Shown piece after piece: positions 7,491-16,076 of a DNA stretch of 64,000 nucleotides. Under the pieces are notes generated by a model. That model did no database searches and was not told where the DNA came from. It worked only from the letters and a program-made list of their open reading frames with translations. The position numbers and the translations under genes were made by a program. Location: assembly GCA_005880695.1 (NCBI GenBank), contig VBGR01000048.1, positions 23,770 to 87,769 on the forward strand, in the 5' to 3' direction. How positions within the stretch are numbered: the stretch's first letter is position 1; every line of letters starts with the position of its first letter. The stretch comes from Chloroflexota bacterium. GTDB taxonomy: Bacteria > Chloroflexota > Dormibacteria > Dormibacterales > Dormibacteraceae.

Positions 7491-8679
7491 GCTCCTTCTC
7501 GCCGCGGGCCTCGGCCTGCTTCTCGTCTTCGCGTACCTGACCGCGATCCACTCCGCTTTCGTCCTCTTCTACGGCCTCGCTCTGATCGGGCTCCTGGCCT
7601 GGTTCTGGGCCCGTCAGGCCGCCCGAGGGCTCCAGGTGGACCGCTCGATCGAAGCCGGCACGCCGACTGTCGGTGAGGCGTTCGAGGAGTCGTTCACAGT
7701 GAGCAAGTCCGGATGGGTGCCCGCACCCTGGGTCGAGGTCAGCGATCTCAGCGACCTGCCCGGCTACCGGCCCGGCCGGGTGATCTCGCTCGGCGACCCG
7801 GTGACGTGGAACGCCAACGGCACCTACCGGCGCCGGGGCTGGACCGTTTTCGGCCCCACCCGGGTCAAGGTCAAGGAACCCTTTGGTCTCTTTCACCGAG
7901 AGGTCAGGCTCCCGGACCGTCATCGCATACTCGTCTACCCGCGGATCCGGCCCATGCCCGACTTCGTAATGCCCGCCCACCAGCACTCGGGCGACGCCCA
8001 GCGCCTGGCGTCAGCCTGGGCCGACTACCCGCCCGAGACCGGCGGCGTTCGCGAGTACGTCGACGGTGACTCCTTCGGCCGCGTCCACTGGCCGCTGTCG
8101 CAGCGCTACCAGCGGCTGATGTCGAAGACCTTCGAGCAGGCGCTCACCTCCGACCTCCTGATCGTCCTGGACCTTCAGCGCAAGGTCCACTACGGGGAGG
8201 GCGAGGAGTCGACGCTGGAGTACGCCATCAGCCTGGCCGCCTCCATCAACGCCCAGGTCCACCAGCAGGGCCGCCAGGTCGGATTGGTCGCCAACGACAG
8301 CCGCGGCACTGTCCTGTCGCCCCACCGAACGGTCCGGCTGGAGCGCTCGCTCCTCGAGTACCTGGCCGTTGCCGAGGCCGACGGCGAGCTGCCGATCTGG
8401 GCGCCCCAGATCTGGGAACGGGTCCGTCGCATTCCTGGCCGCATGATCGCGCTCATCACCCCCAGCACAGATGCCTCCTGGATCGCGAACCTGGAGGCGC
8501 TGCCCGGCCGCCGCACCGCCCGGGTCGCCTTTTACGTTGACGCTGCCAGCTTCGGCGCGCCCGAGCCGCATCTGACGTTCGAGCTTCACACCGACGTCGA
8601 GCTCTATGTCGTCCGCAAAGGCGACGACTTCAGCCGCTTGATGCGAACCCGTCAGGCCGCCCGCCTGGTGGATGCCTGA
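7483..8679 (+). CDS. DUF58-domain membrane protein
   Basis: A 398-residue protein. Two adjacent N-terminal hydrophobic segments (residues 1-45) anchor it. A beta-rich region follows, then the DUF58 core with the conserved segment [14 protein letters not shown] near residues 188-202 and a VWA-like fold to the end. DUF58 proteins are the usual partners of MoxR ATPases; their molecular role is not settled. The start overlaps the MoxR stop (ATGAGTAG), and the stop overlaps the next start, showing tight translational coupling across the operon. Confidence 0.9.
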   Translation: MSRLLLAAGLGLLLVFAYLTAIHSAFVLFYGLALIGLLAWFWARQAARGLQVDRSIEAGTPTVGEAFEESFTVSKSGWVPAPWVEVSDLSDLPGYRPGRVISLGDPVTWNANGTYRRRGWTVFGPTRVKVKEPFGLFHREVRLPDRHRILVYPRIRPMPDFVMPAHQHSGDAQRLASAWADYPPETGGVREYVDGDSFGRVHWPLSQRYQRLMSKTFEQALTSDLLIVLDLQRKVHYGEGEESTLEYAISLAASINAQVHQQGRQVGLVANDSRGTVLSPHRTVRLERSLLEYLAVAEADGELPIWAPQIWERVRRIPGRMIALITPSTDASWIANLEALPGRRTARVAFYVDAASFGAPEPHLTFELHTDVELYVVRKGDDFSRLMRTRQAARLVDA

Positions 8680-11017
8680 GATGAGCGACCGCCTCCGCCG
8701 CTGGCTGCCGGTCTCGGAGATCCCGACACTCGTCCTGGTCCTGCTGCTGGTGATGGTGCTGGCCAACTCGACAGTCGCGATGGAGTGGGTGAAGGGCAGC
8801 GAGCTCTGGGTCCAGGTCGCCATCTGGGCCGCCCTTGTGATGGGTCTTCTGGCGCTGGTGCGGCCGTTGCCGGCGGCCGTCTCCTTGACCCTGGGGCTGG
8901 TCGGAGCCGTCCTGGTGCCCTATCTGCTGAACGCCCACGCGCTGGTCCTGGCGCATCCGAGCGATCCCTTCGGGATCCCAAGCCCGGACACCTGGATCGC
9001 TCGCATCAACGCGAGCGACCAGCAGAGCGACGCCTCGCTCTTCCTCTTCGTCGGCAGCGCCGCCTTCTGGGTCGTCGGCGGCTGGCTTGCCTGGTGCGTC
9101 GTCCGCTGGCGCCGGCCCCTCGTCGGCCTCTATCCGGGCACGGCCATCCTGGCCACCAACATCCTCAACTCGAGGGATGAGCAGAACGGCTACACCCTCC
9201 TCTTCCTACTCATCACGTTCGCGCTGCTGCTCTGGAACAGCTACCGCGCTTCGCTCCTGACCGCGCTCCGCAGCGGCCTCAAGCTCAGCTCGGACTCCCG
9301 TTGGGATTTCTGGGAGACCGGCGTCGCGGCCACCGTCGTGGTCATGCTGGTGGCGATCTTCCTGCCGCCGCTGAGCTCCCAGGACGCCACAGTCAACGTG
9401 GAGAACGGGGTCTTCCGCGACTGGGCCCAGTTCCAGCAGAACCTGAGCCGCCAGGTCCTCATCGGCCACGGCGGGACCGCGCCGCTTTCGATTGGCTTCG
9501 CGCTTGAAGCGGGGCTGGCGGGACCCCTGAAGCCGAAGGGCAACGTCGTCTTCACGTACTCGGTAAGCAGCCAGTACACAGGCCCGCGCTATTTCCGGGG
9601 CGTCAACCTGGATACCGGGCTGCGGCGCTATGAGTGGTCGTACATCCCGAACCCATTCGGCTACCAGACTTTCGTGGCCAAGAGCGAGGCCATCCCTTAC
9701 GCCGACCTCGCCTTGCTCTCGCAGCAGACCGGCACCTTCGACATCACGATGGACCGGCCGCCGAACGTAGCTCCAGACGTCCTCTTCTATCCCGGGCAGC
9801 TGCTCAAGATCAACCGCGACGTCACCGTGTTCGAGTCCTTGCGAACGAGCGCGCCGCCCCCGCTGGTGAACATCGACCGTGTCTCCAGCACGCATCCGCC
9901 CAGCTCACTGGGCAAGTACCGGGTGAACGTCCAGTACCCGAACCCAACCGAGGCCGAGCTCCGCAATGCGGGCACCGACTACCCGAGCTGGGTGGCGCCT
10001 TTTCAGGCGATCTCCGGTGTGGCGCGAGTCCAGGCCGCGCCCGGCGTTGTGCCCGCGCCCGCGGCCGGGCCGCCGGCCGGGCCCTTGGACCCGTTCCTCC
10101 AGAAGATCGCGACGCTGGCAGGCTCCATCACGCAGGGCCTCGACAACCCGTACGACAAAGCCACCGCGATCGAGACCTACCTGCGCAGCAACTACAACTA
10201 CACGCTCTCGCCTCAGCCCGTTCCTCCGGGGGTCGACCCGATCGACTTCTTCCTCTTCAGCTCGAAGGCCGCCTACTGCCAGTACTTCGCCAGCGCCATG
10301 GGCGACCTGCTTCGCGCATCGGGCATTCCTGCCCGGCTGGTGAACGGCTATGGAGCAGGGACCTACGACTCTAAGACGAAGCAGTACGTCGTCCGCGACC
10401 TCGACGCCCATACCTGGGTGGAGGCTTACTTCCCGCACCTCGGCTGGGTCCCCTTCGAGCCGACGCCGGACATCCAGGGCGGCTACTTTCCGATCCCCCG
10501 GGCCGCCACCGACCAGGGCTGCAGCAGCGACGCCCAGTGTTCGGTGCAGGCAGGTGCGGTCCCGAACGCCGAGACGGGCAGCCTCGCCCGCAGCGGGAGG
10601 GGCTTCAACGAGCCGGACATTCCCGAGCAGGCGAAGGCCAGGCAGGCCAACACGGCGTACTGGCTGGCCGTACCGTTGGTGGGGCTCCTCCTGCTTCTAC
10701 TCGCCCTGGTGCTGGTCTCGCGGTACCTGCGGCCGCGCGACCCTGGCCGGATCTGGCACCGTTTGGCGCTCCTGAGCCGGCTCGCGGGCCACCCTCCGAG
10801 GGAGGGGGAAACGCCTACCGAGTACGGCAGCCGGCTGGCGGCCGCCATGCCCGAGGCAGCGTCCCCGATCCGCGACCTCACCGATAATTTCGTCGTGCTT
10901 GCCTATGCGCCGGAGGCGCTCTCCCGCACGCGTCGCGGGGCGATCGTCGAGATCTGGCGGCAGTTGCGCCCGCACCTCCTGCGCCGGATGGCCGGGCGGC
11001 TGCGGATGGCCTGGTGA
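8672..11017 (+). CDS. transglutaminase-like membrane protein (TgpA type)
   Basis: A 781-residue protein: five or six N-terminal transmembrane helices within the first 235 residues, a periplasmic or extracellular transglutaminase-like domain, one more helix near residue 670, and a cytoplasmic C-terminal DUF4129-type tail. The papain-like triad is visible as Cys536 in AAYCQYFA, His580 in DAHTWVEAY and an acidic residue near 600 in FEPTPD. Proteins of this layout (TgpA and relatives) sit with MoxR and DUF58 genes and are linked to wall or exported-peptide processing. A second ATG at 8681 is an equally possible start. Confidence 0.9.
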   Translation: MPEMSDRLRRWLPVSEIPTLVLVLLLVMVLANSTVAMEWVKGSELWVQVAIWAALVMGLLALVRPLPAAVSLTLGLVGAVLVPYLLNAHALVLAHPSDPFGIPSPDTWIARINASDQQSDASLFLFVGSAAFWVVGGWLAWCVVRWRRPLVGLYPGTAILATNILNSRDEQNGYTLLFLLITFALLLWNSYRASLLTALRSGLKLSSDSRWDFWETGVAATVVVMLVAIFLPPLSSQDATVNVENGVFRDWAQFQQNLSRQVLIGHGGTAPLSIGFALEAGLAGPLKPKGNVVFTYSVSSQYTGPRYFRGVNLDTGLRRYEWSYIPNPFGYQTFVAKSEAIPYADLALLSQQTGTFDITMDRPPNVAPDVLFYPGQLLKINRDVTVFESLRTSAPPPLVNIDRVSSTHPPSSLGKYRVNVQYPNPTEAELRNAGTDYPSWVAPFQAISGVARVQAAPGVVPAPAAGPPAGPLDPFLQKIATLAGSITQGLDNPYDKATAIETYLRSNYNYTLSPQPVPPGVDPIDFFLFSSKAAYCQYFASAMGDLLRASGIPARLVNGYGAGTYDSKTKQYVVRDLDAHTWVEAYFPHLGWVPFEPTPDIQGGYFPIPRAATDQGCSSDAQCSVQAGAVPNAETGSLARSGRGFNEPDIPEQAKARQANTAYWLAVPLVGLLLLLLALVLVSRYLRPRDPGRIWHRLALLSRLAGHPPREGETPTEYGSRLAAAMPEAASPIRDLTDNFVVLAYAPEALSRTRRGAIVEIWRQLRPHLLRRMAGRLRMAW

Positions 11018-11054
11018 CGGGCTCCCCAGAATCCTCGGCGCGGCGGGGAACCCC

Positions 11055-11252
11055 TTGACCAAGCTGCGTGTCTCACCGTCGGGACAGGTCTACGTCATCG
11101 ACCTTCCCCAGATGAAGGTCACCCGTGACGAGGGCGGAGGCTGGTATCTCCACGGCCAGGGCCATTTCCTGCACTTCGACGACCTCGAGACGGCGATGGC
11201 CAAGAAACGGGAGATCGACGTGTACGGGGCGCTTGGTGGGAGTCGCGGGTAA
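11055..11252 (+). CDS. small conserved-looking protein, unknown
   Basis: A 65-residue basic protein with a predicted beta-sheet core (QVYVIDLPQMKVTRDEGGGWYLHGQG in two pieces) and a C-terminal helix with a FDDLETAMAKKREID pattern. It starts at TTG 11055, preceded by GGGGAA. Its end overlaps the next gene by 17 bp. Codon bias matches the neighbours and the frame shows a clear fold-like pattern, so I believe it is real. No family is recognised. It may be a structural or regulatory partner of the following dehydratase pair. Confidence 0.5.
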   Translation: MTKLRVSPSGQVYVIDLPQMKVTRDEGGGWYLHGQGHFLHFDDLETAMAKKREIDVYGALGGSRG

Positions 11253-11616
11253 AAGTTATCCGCCGGTCGAGCTGACACTCGAGGCCGAGCAAGTGGCTGC
11301 CTTCGCGCGCGTCATTGGCGCCGATCCGGGCGCCGGGGTGCCGCCCACCTACGCCGCGGTGTACGCCCTCTTCGCCACCTTTCCGCAGCTGCTCCAGGAT
11401 TCCGAGGCCGCGGTCGACTTCGCCCATCTCGTCCACGCTGAGCAGGAATTCAGCTGGGAGCGCCATCCGGAGGTGGGGGAGACGGTGACCGCGGTCGGAA
11501 CCGTCACCGGCGACGATTCGCGGCGGAATCTGCGATTTTTGAAATATGAGACGGCCGTCAGCGCTGAGAGCGGGCCGGTCTGCGCCTCCAGGATGACCAG
11601 CGTGATCCGCGCTTGA
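11236..11616 (+). CDS. MaoC/FAS1-type dehydratase, N-terminal (HadA-like) subunit
   Basis: A protein of about 126 residues with a hot-dog fold. It resembles the N-terminal, non-catalytic MaoC subunit of (3R)-hydroxyacyl-ACP or -CoA dehydratases: PPVELTLEAEQVAAFARVIG and PPTYAAV mark the family, and the WERHPEVGETVTA segment is typical. The catalytic D-x-N-P-x-H motif is absent, as expected for a HadA/HadC-like partner. GTG 11236 is the preferred start, with TTG 11233 beside it. The next gene overlaps as TTGA and carries the catalytic motif, so the two should form a heterodimer acting on 3-hydroxyacyl thioesters. Confidence 0.75.
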   Translation: MGVAGKSYPPVELTLEAEQVAAFARVIGADPGAGVPPTYAAVYALFATFPQLLQDSEAAVDFAHLVHAEQEFSWERHPEVGETVTAVGTVTGDDSRRNLRFLKYETAVSAESGPVCASRMTSVIRA

Positions 11617-11987
11617 CCCGGCTGCCGGCCTACAGCTGGAAGGTGACGCGGGAAGACATCACGGCCTATGCGGAGGCTTCCGGCGATGGCAACCCGATTC
11701 ATCTCGACGACGATTTCGCGCGCTCGGTCGGCCTGCCCGGCGTGATCGCCCACGGCATGCTCGGCATGGGGCACCTGGCCACCTATGTGACGCGCTGGGC
11801 GGGGGACCACCACCGACTTCGGCGGCTGCGCTGCCGCTTTGCCGCGATGGTGCTGCCCGGCGACGTGATCCAGTTTTCGGGACGAGTCGCGGGCGAGGCG
11901 GGAGGCCTGCTCCAGCTGGAGCTGGAAGCCGTCAACCAGAAAGGTGAGATGGTCCTCAGCAAAGGGTTTGCCGAAGTTACCGCCTAG
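11613..11987 (+). CDS. MaoC-like (R)-hydratase, catalytic (HadB-like) subunit
   Basis: A 124-residue hot-dog protein with the hydratase-2 motif GDGNPIHLDDDFA near residues 26-38, containing the catalytic Asp and His. This class dehydrates (3R)-hydroxyacyl-ACP or -CoA to the trans-2-enoyl thioester, or the reverse. It starts at TTG 11613 overlapping the stop of the HadA-like gene, and ends 27 bp before an SDR reductase. The adjacency of dehydratase pair, reductase, enoyl-CoA hydratase and acyl-CoA dehydrogenase suggests a fatty-acyl or aromatic-derived CoA ester pathway. Confidence 0.85.
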   Translation: MTRLPAYSWKVTREDITAYAEASGDGNPIHLDDDFARSVGLPGVIAHGMLGMGHLATYVTRWAGDHHRLRRLRCRFAAMVLPGDVIQFSGRVAGEAGGLLQLELEAVNQKGEMVLSKGFAEVTA

Positions 11988-12014
11988 TTCGTCACCTCAC
12001 TAAAGGGGGCACGC

Positions 12015-12857
12015 ATGTACGACCTATCAGGAAGGGTTGCCGTGATCACCGGCGCCTCGCGCGGTCTCGGCCGCGAAGACGCTCTCACGCTGGCGCGCAG
12101 CGGCGCCGACGTCGTGATCACCGACATCCTGGTCGAGGACGACCCCAATCTCCAGAAGGCGGCCGAAGAGTCGGGCAGCGTGCTGGCCCAGGCCGCTGTC
12201 GGCCAGGGCTGGGTCTACGCCAACCAGACGGCTGACGAGATTCGCAAGATGGGCCGCAAGTCGATGGCCATCAAGATGGACGTCACCAACCGCGACCAGG
12301 TCAAAGAGACGATGGCCAAGGTCAAGCAGGAGTTCGGCCGCCTCGACATCCTGGTCAACAACGCCGCCACGCTCGACCACGTGGCCACCATCCCGAAGCA
12401 GTCGTACGAGCTCTGGGACCGCGACATCAAGGTCAACCTCACGGGCGCTTTCAACTGCACGAAAGAGGCCTGGCCTTACATGGTCGAGAACAACTGGGGG
12501 CGGATCATCTTCATGTCCTCGGTCGCCGGCACCCTCGGCGGGTTCGGCCAGGCGTCCTACTCCTCCTCCAAGGCGGCGGTCATCGGACTCGCCAAGACAG
12601 CGGCGTTGGAAGGCGGCCGCTACAACATCACCGCCAACGCGATAGTCCCGGGCATCATCGGCTCCGAGGCGGCCAAATCGGCGATGCAGATGCAGGAGGC
12701 GATCTACGAGCGCTTCAAGGCGCGGACCGTGTTCAAGCGGTTCGGAGAGCCGGCCGACATCGCCAACACGATCGCGTTTCTCTGCAGCCAGGAGGCCGGG
12801 TACATCACTGGAATCGCGCTCGAGGTTGCGGGCGGCATCCCGCTTTTCACGGCCTAG
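12015..12857 (+). CDS. SDR-family 3-oxoacyl reductase / hydroxyacyl dehydrogenase
   Basis: A 280-residue short-chain dehydrogenase. It shows the cofactor motif TGASRGLGRE (residues 13-22), the structural NNAA, and the catalytic Ser with Y-x-x-x-K in SYSSSKAAV near residue 180. A Lys/Glu-rich insertion of about 25 residues follows the second strand and is longer than in standard FabG. It likely interconverts 3-oxo- and 3-hydroxyacyl thioesters with NAD(P)H. The ATG at 12015 follows AAAGGGGG. The enoyl-CoA hydratase starts two bases after its stop. Confidence 0.85.
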   Translation: MYDLSGRVAVITGASRGLGREDALTLARSGADVVITDILVEDDPNLQKAAEESGSVLAQAAVGQGWVYANQTADEIRKMGRKSMAIKMDVTNRDQVKETMAKVKQEFGRLDILVNNAATLDHVATIPKQSYELWDRDIKVNLTGAFNCTKEAWPYMVENNWGRIIFMSSVAGTLGGFGQASYSSSKAAVIGLAKTAALEGGRYNITANAIVPGIIGSEAAKSAMQMQEAIYERFKARTVFKRFGEPADIANTIAFLCSQEAGYITGIALEVAGGIPLFTA

Positions 12858-12859
12858 CC

Positions 12860-13660
12860 GTGGGGGAGTGCGTCGACGTCAAGCGCGCTGGCGCGATCGC
12901 CACTGTGGTGATGCACCGCAAGGGCAACAACGGGATCGCCCAGGACCTTTCGGATGAGTTGAAGGCCGCCTTCGAAGGGCTCGGGCGCCACGCCGAGGTT
13001 CGCGTCGTCGTCCTCGCCAGCGAGTACGAGAAGTACTTCTCTGTCGGCGCCGACCTGACCGAGATGGGCGGCGTCGACCGGGAGGCGCCCGACGCAGCGG
13101 ACCGAATTGTCGACTTCGTGACGCGGTCGCAGGCGGGCTTCAACGCGATCGAGGCCTGCCCGAAACCGGTGATCGCCCGCATCAACGGCCACGCGCTGGG
13201 TGGCGGCTGCGAGCTGGCGCTCTGCTGCGACTACCGGATCATGGTCGAGGACGGGCGTTCCCGGATCGGCCAGTCGGAGGCGCCGCTCGGCATCATCCCG
13301 GGCGCCGGCGGCACCCAGCGCCTGCCCCGCTTGATCGGCAAGGCAAAAGCCCTCCCGATGCTGCTGGAGGGGAAACGGCTTTCGGCCAAGGAAGCCGAGG
13401 AAGTCGGTCTCGTCAACCGGGCAGTGGCTCCCGACGAGCTGGACGCTGCGGTGGACGAGCTGGCGCAGCGGCTCGCCAAGGCGGCCACCGTGGCGCTCGG
13501 CCTCATCAAGGACGCGGTCAATCGCGGCCTCGACCTACCCTTGCCGGAGGCGCTCGAGATCGAAGCTCGCAACTTCGCCAAAGCGTCCCTGAGCGAGGAT
13601 GCGGTGATCGGGATCATGAGTTTCCTGTCGAAGCAGGAAGCGGAGTTCAAAGGCAGGTAA
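12860..13660 (+). CDS. enoyl-CoA hydratase/isomerase family protein
   Basis: A 266-residue crotonase-fold protein beginning at GTG 12860. The CoA/oxyanion-hole motifs ASEYEKYFSVGADL and GHALGGGCELAL are present, as are the Glu in SEAPLGIIPGAGG and the second catalytic Glu position, fitting a hydratase that adds water to 2-enoyl-CoA. It directly follows the SDR gene and precedes an acyl-CoA dehydrogenase. Its last ten codons and the following 6 bases are repeated almost exactly 82 bp downstream, just before the acyl-CoA dehydrogenase start. Confidence 0.88.
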   Translation: MGECVDVKRAGAIATVVMHRKGNNGIAQDLSDELKAAFEGLGRHAEVRVVVLASEYEKYFSVGADLTEMGGVDREAPDAADRIVDFVTRSQAGFNAIEACPKPVIARINGHALGGGCELALCCDYRIMVEDGRSRIGQSEAPLGIIPGAGGTQRLPRLIGKAKALPMLLEGKRLSAKEAEEVGLVNRAVAPDELDAAVDELAQRLAKAATVALGLIKDAVNRGLDLPLPEALEIEARNFAKASLSEDAVIGIMSFLSKQEAEFKGR

Positions 13661-13747
13661 CGTGGTAAGGCGCCCCGGAGTCCCCGCGAAATCGCAGATT
13701 TCGTCGGGTGGGAAGCAGGAAGCGGAGTTTAAGGGCAGGTAACGTGG
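13630..13747 (+). repeat. 36-bp duplication flanking a palindromic spacer
   Basis: Bases 13630-13665 and 13712-13747 match at 34 of 36 positions. The first copy holds the last codons and stop of the enoyl-CoA hydratase plus GTGG; the second holds the same segment but supplies the ribosome-binding site and GTG start (13744) of the acyl-CoA dehydrogenase. The 46 bp between include a hairpin of the dispersed palindrome family. Confidence 0.85.
13677..13710 (+). repeat. dispersed palindrome, family A copy 1
   Basis: The core reads GGAGTCCCCGCGAA, a short loop, then TTCGTCGGGTG; CGAAATC (13687-13693) pairs perfectly with GATTTCG over a three-base loop, and the helix continues outward with one bulge. 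A second copy with the same arms lies at 40950-40980 in the end of ilvC. Both sit at operon junctions. Confidence 0.6.
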
Positions 13748-14928
13748 CTAAGACCGCACCGCGCACCGAGCTGAAGCCCTCCGACTTCCTGGACCTGGAG
13801 TCGCAGCTCCACGATGAGGAGCGGCTGATCCGAGACACGGTCCGGAAGTTCGTCCACGACCGGATCCTGCCCGGGATCGAGAAGTGGTTCGAGGAGGGCA
13901 CCTTCCCCAAGGAAGTGGCGCCCGAGCTGGGCCGGCTCGGCCTGCTGGGCATGCATCTGCAGGGCTACGGCTGCCTCGGTGCCAGCGCGACCAGCTACGG
14001 GCTGGCCTGTCTGGAGCTGGAGGCGGGCGACAGCGGCTTCCGCTCGTTTGTCTCCGTCCAGGGCTCCCTGGCCATGTTTCCGATCTGGAAGTACGGAACC
14101 GAAGAGCAGAAGCAGGAGTGGTTGCCGCGGATGGCGGCCGGGGAGGCGATCGGCTGCTTCGGTCTGACCGAGCCCGACGCCGGCTCGGACCCGGCCTCGA
14201 TGCGCACGTCAGCGCGGCGTGCCGGCGCGGATTGGGTCCTGAACGGCAACAAGCTCTGGATCACAAACGGCGGGATCGCCGATGTCGCGGTGGTCTGGGC
14301 TCGGGCGGACGACGGCGTGCGCGGCTTTCTCGTGCCGAAGGGGACGCCCGGATTCAGCACCCGCGACATCCACCGCAAGCTGTCGCTGCGAGCCTCGATC
14401 ACGTCCGAGCTGATCCTGGAGGACGTCCGGCTGCCGGAGGCTGCCCTGCTGCCAGGCGTGACCGGCATGCGGGGACCGCTCTCCTGCCTGAACGAGGCGC
14501 GCTACGGGATCCTCTGGGGCACGGTTGGTGCCGCCCGCTCCTGCTTCGAGGCGGCGCTCGGGTACTCGAAGTCGCGCAGCCAGTTCGGGAAGCCGCTGGC
14601 TTCCTTCCAGCTAACCCAGGAGAAGCTCGTCAACATGCTGCTGGAGCTCAACAAGGCAGCTCTGGTCGCGCTCCATCTGGGCCGGATGAAGGACGAGGGC
14701 CGGATCTCGAGCGAGCAGGTCAGCTTCGGCAAGCTCAACAACGTGCGGGTAGCCCTCGACATCGCCCGCTCCGCGCGCACGATCCTGGGGGCCAACGGGA
14801 TCACGCTCGAGTACCCGGTGATCCGGCACATGAACAACCTCGAGTCGGTGCTGACCTATGAAGGCACGAGCGAGATCCACACGCTCGTCCTCGGCGAGGC
14901 GATAACCGGGGTCCAGGCCTACCGCTAG
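13744..14928 (+). CDS. acyl-CoA dehydrogenase, glutaryl-CoA dehydrogenase-like
   Basis: A 394-residue flavoprotein. The N-terminal ELKPSDFLDLESQL pattern, the SGFRSFVSVQ segment (with the Arg that in glutaryl-CoA dehydrogenase binds the substrate carboxylate), CFGLTEPDAGSDP, and the catalytic Glu in YEGTSEIHTL point to the GcdH branch. That enzyme oxidises and decarboxylates glutaryl-CoA to crotonyl-CoA. The GTG at 13744 gives the usual length. With the upstream hydratase and reductase it could channel glutaryl-CoA from lysine, tryptophan or aromatic catabolism into acetyl-CoA; a simple short-chain acyl-CoA dehydrogenase role remains possible. Confidence 0.88.
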   Translation: MAKTAPRTELKPSDFLDLESQLHDEERLIRDTVRKFVHDRILPGIEKWFEEGTFPKEVAPELGRLGLLGMHLQGYGCLGASATSYGLACLELEAGDSGFRSFVSVQGSLAMFPIWKYGTEEQKQEWLPRMAAGEAIGCFGLTEPDAGSDPASMRTSARRAGADWVLNGNKLWITNGGIADVAVVWARADDGVRGFLVPKGTPGFSTRDIHRKLSLRASITSELILEDVRLPEAALLPGVTGMRGPLSCLNEARYGILWGTVGAARSCFEAALGYSKSRSQFGKPLASFQLTQEKLVNMLLELNKAALVALHLGRMKDEGRISSEQVSFGKLNNVRVALDIARSARTILGANGITLEYPVIRHMNNLESVLTYEGTSEIHTLVLGEAITGVQAYR

Positions 14929-14943
14929 CTTCGGGATGCTGGG

Positions 14944-16074
14944 TCAGATTGGCGGCGGCAGCGAGACCAGCAGGCTTGCAGCCAGCAGCACGGTGGCGAC
15001 CGCGATCGCTTCAGCGCGCCGGCGGCCGGCGGCGGCCAGCCCGACGGCAGCGGCGAGCAGGCCGATCTTCAGCAGCAGCGCCCGTCCGAAGTCGCTCCCG
15101 AAGAGCTGAGCCGGCAGCCCGTGGAAGAGGGCGAGCAGGATGCCAGTCGTTGCGGCGGTCCCGAACGAAAGCAGCGCCAACCGCCCGAAGCGGCGATCGG
15201 GAGCCACCAGGTAGGCGACCAGGCCGCCCGCCCAAACGCCCATCGCGCCGACGTGGGTCGCGTCGAGGGCCGGCCCCAGGCCCGGAAGGCCCGGTATGGC
15301 ATGACCGCCGGCGCCATCGACGAGGGCCAGCACGGCCCCCAAGGCAAGGATCGGCCAGGGTGACTCCAGGGCCAGCAGCGCCCAGAGCATGAGTGCCCCC
15401 GCCAGCCGGAGCCCGAGCAGCCGGCCGAACCCGGAGCTGAGAACCCCGAGGAGAGTGTCTGCGTCAAAGGAGAGGCTCGCCAGCTGGGCGACCAGCGCCA
15501 GCGGCTCGGCCACCAGCAGCAGCGCCAGGCCGGCTCGGATCAGCCGTTTCAGCCTGGGCTCGCGCCGGACCAGCGCGAAGTAAGCCGCGACACCGAACGC
15601 CAGCGCATAGCCGGCGAAGTGAAGCCAGTGGGCGAAGGCTTGCAGGACGAGGCCGAGCGGTGAGGTGGTGCCGATAGCCGCCCCGTTCAAGAGGCCCGCA
15701 TACGGGTTAGCCGTGCGGCTGCCGACGCTGAAGCTGAAGGCGCCCCGCGACGGATGTGTGTCCGCCGCCTCCACCTGCCAGAGAACCACATAAGTGCCGC
15801 GCAAGCCCTGCGACTCACCCAGCGAGGCGACGAGGCGGTTTCCAGCGCGGCGGGTCTGGCCTGCGACCTGCCCGCCGGAGGGCGAGTAGACGCGGATTCC
15901 CGGCCCAGCCGGGGTCACCGGCTCGTTGAACGCCAGGCTCACCTGGACCGGCAGCGTTTCGAGAACAGCGTCTGGGGCCGGGTCGGAGCTCACGAGCTGG
16001 GCGTGGGCGAAGGCCGTCGTGGGCAGGAGAGCGAAGGCGACGGAGAGGGCGACGACGAGAAGCCGCCGCGCCAA
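14944..16074 (-). CDS. CopC-CopD fusion, copper-handling membrane protein
   Basis: A 376-residue protein. A signal peptide (residues 1-23) ends in AFAHAQL, leaving His at the mature N-terminus as in CopC copper-binding domains. The CopC beta-domain (about 24-118) carries VSSDPAPDA and a distal Asp-x-His (DTHPSRG). Then eight transmembrane helices form a CopD domain with conserved His in AHWLHFAGY and DATHVGAMG. YcnJ-type fusions of this kind are linked to copper uptake. The TTG at 16074 lies two bases after the stop of the MFS gene, so both are cotranscribed. A cupredoxin is encoded elsewhere in the window. Confidence 0.85.
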   Translation of the reverse strand: MARRLLVVALSVAFALLPTTAFAHAQLVSSDPAPDAVLETLPVQVSLAFNEPVTPAGPGIRVYSPSGGQVAGQTRRAGNRLVASLGESQGLRGTYVVLWQVEAADTHPSRGAFSFSVGSRTANPYAGLLNGAAIGTTSPLGLVLQAFAHWLHFAGYALAFGVAAYFALVRREPRLKRLIRAGLALLLVAEPLALVAQLASLSFDADTLLGVLSSGFGRLLGLRLAGALMLWALLALESPWPILALGAVLALVDGAGGHAIPGLPGLGPALDATHVGAMGVWAGGLVAYLVAPDRRFGRLALLSFGTAATTGILLALFHGLPAQLFGSDFGRALLLKIGLLAAAVGLAAAGRRRAEAIAVATVLLAASLLVSLPPPI

Positions 16075-16076
16075 GG

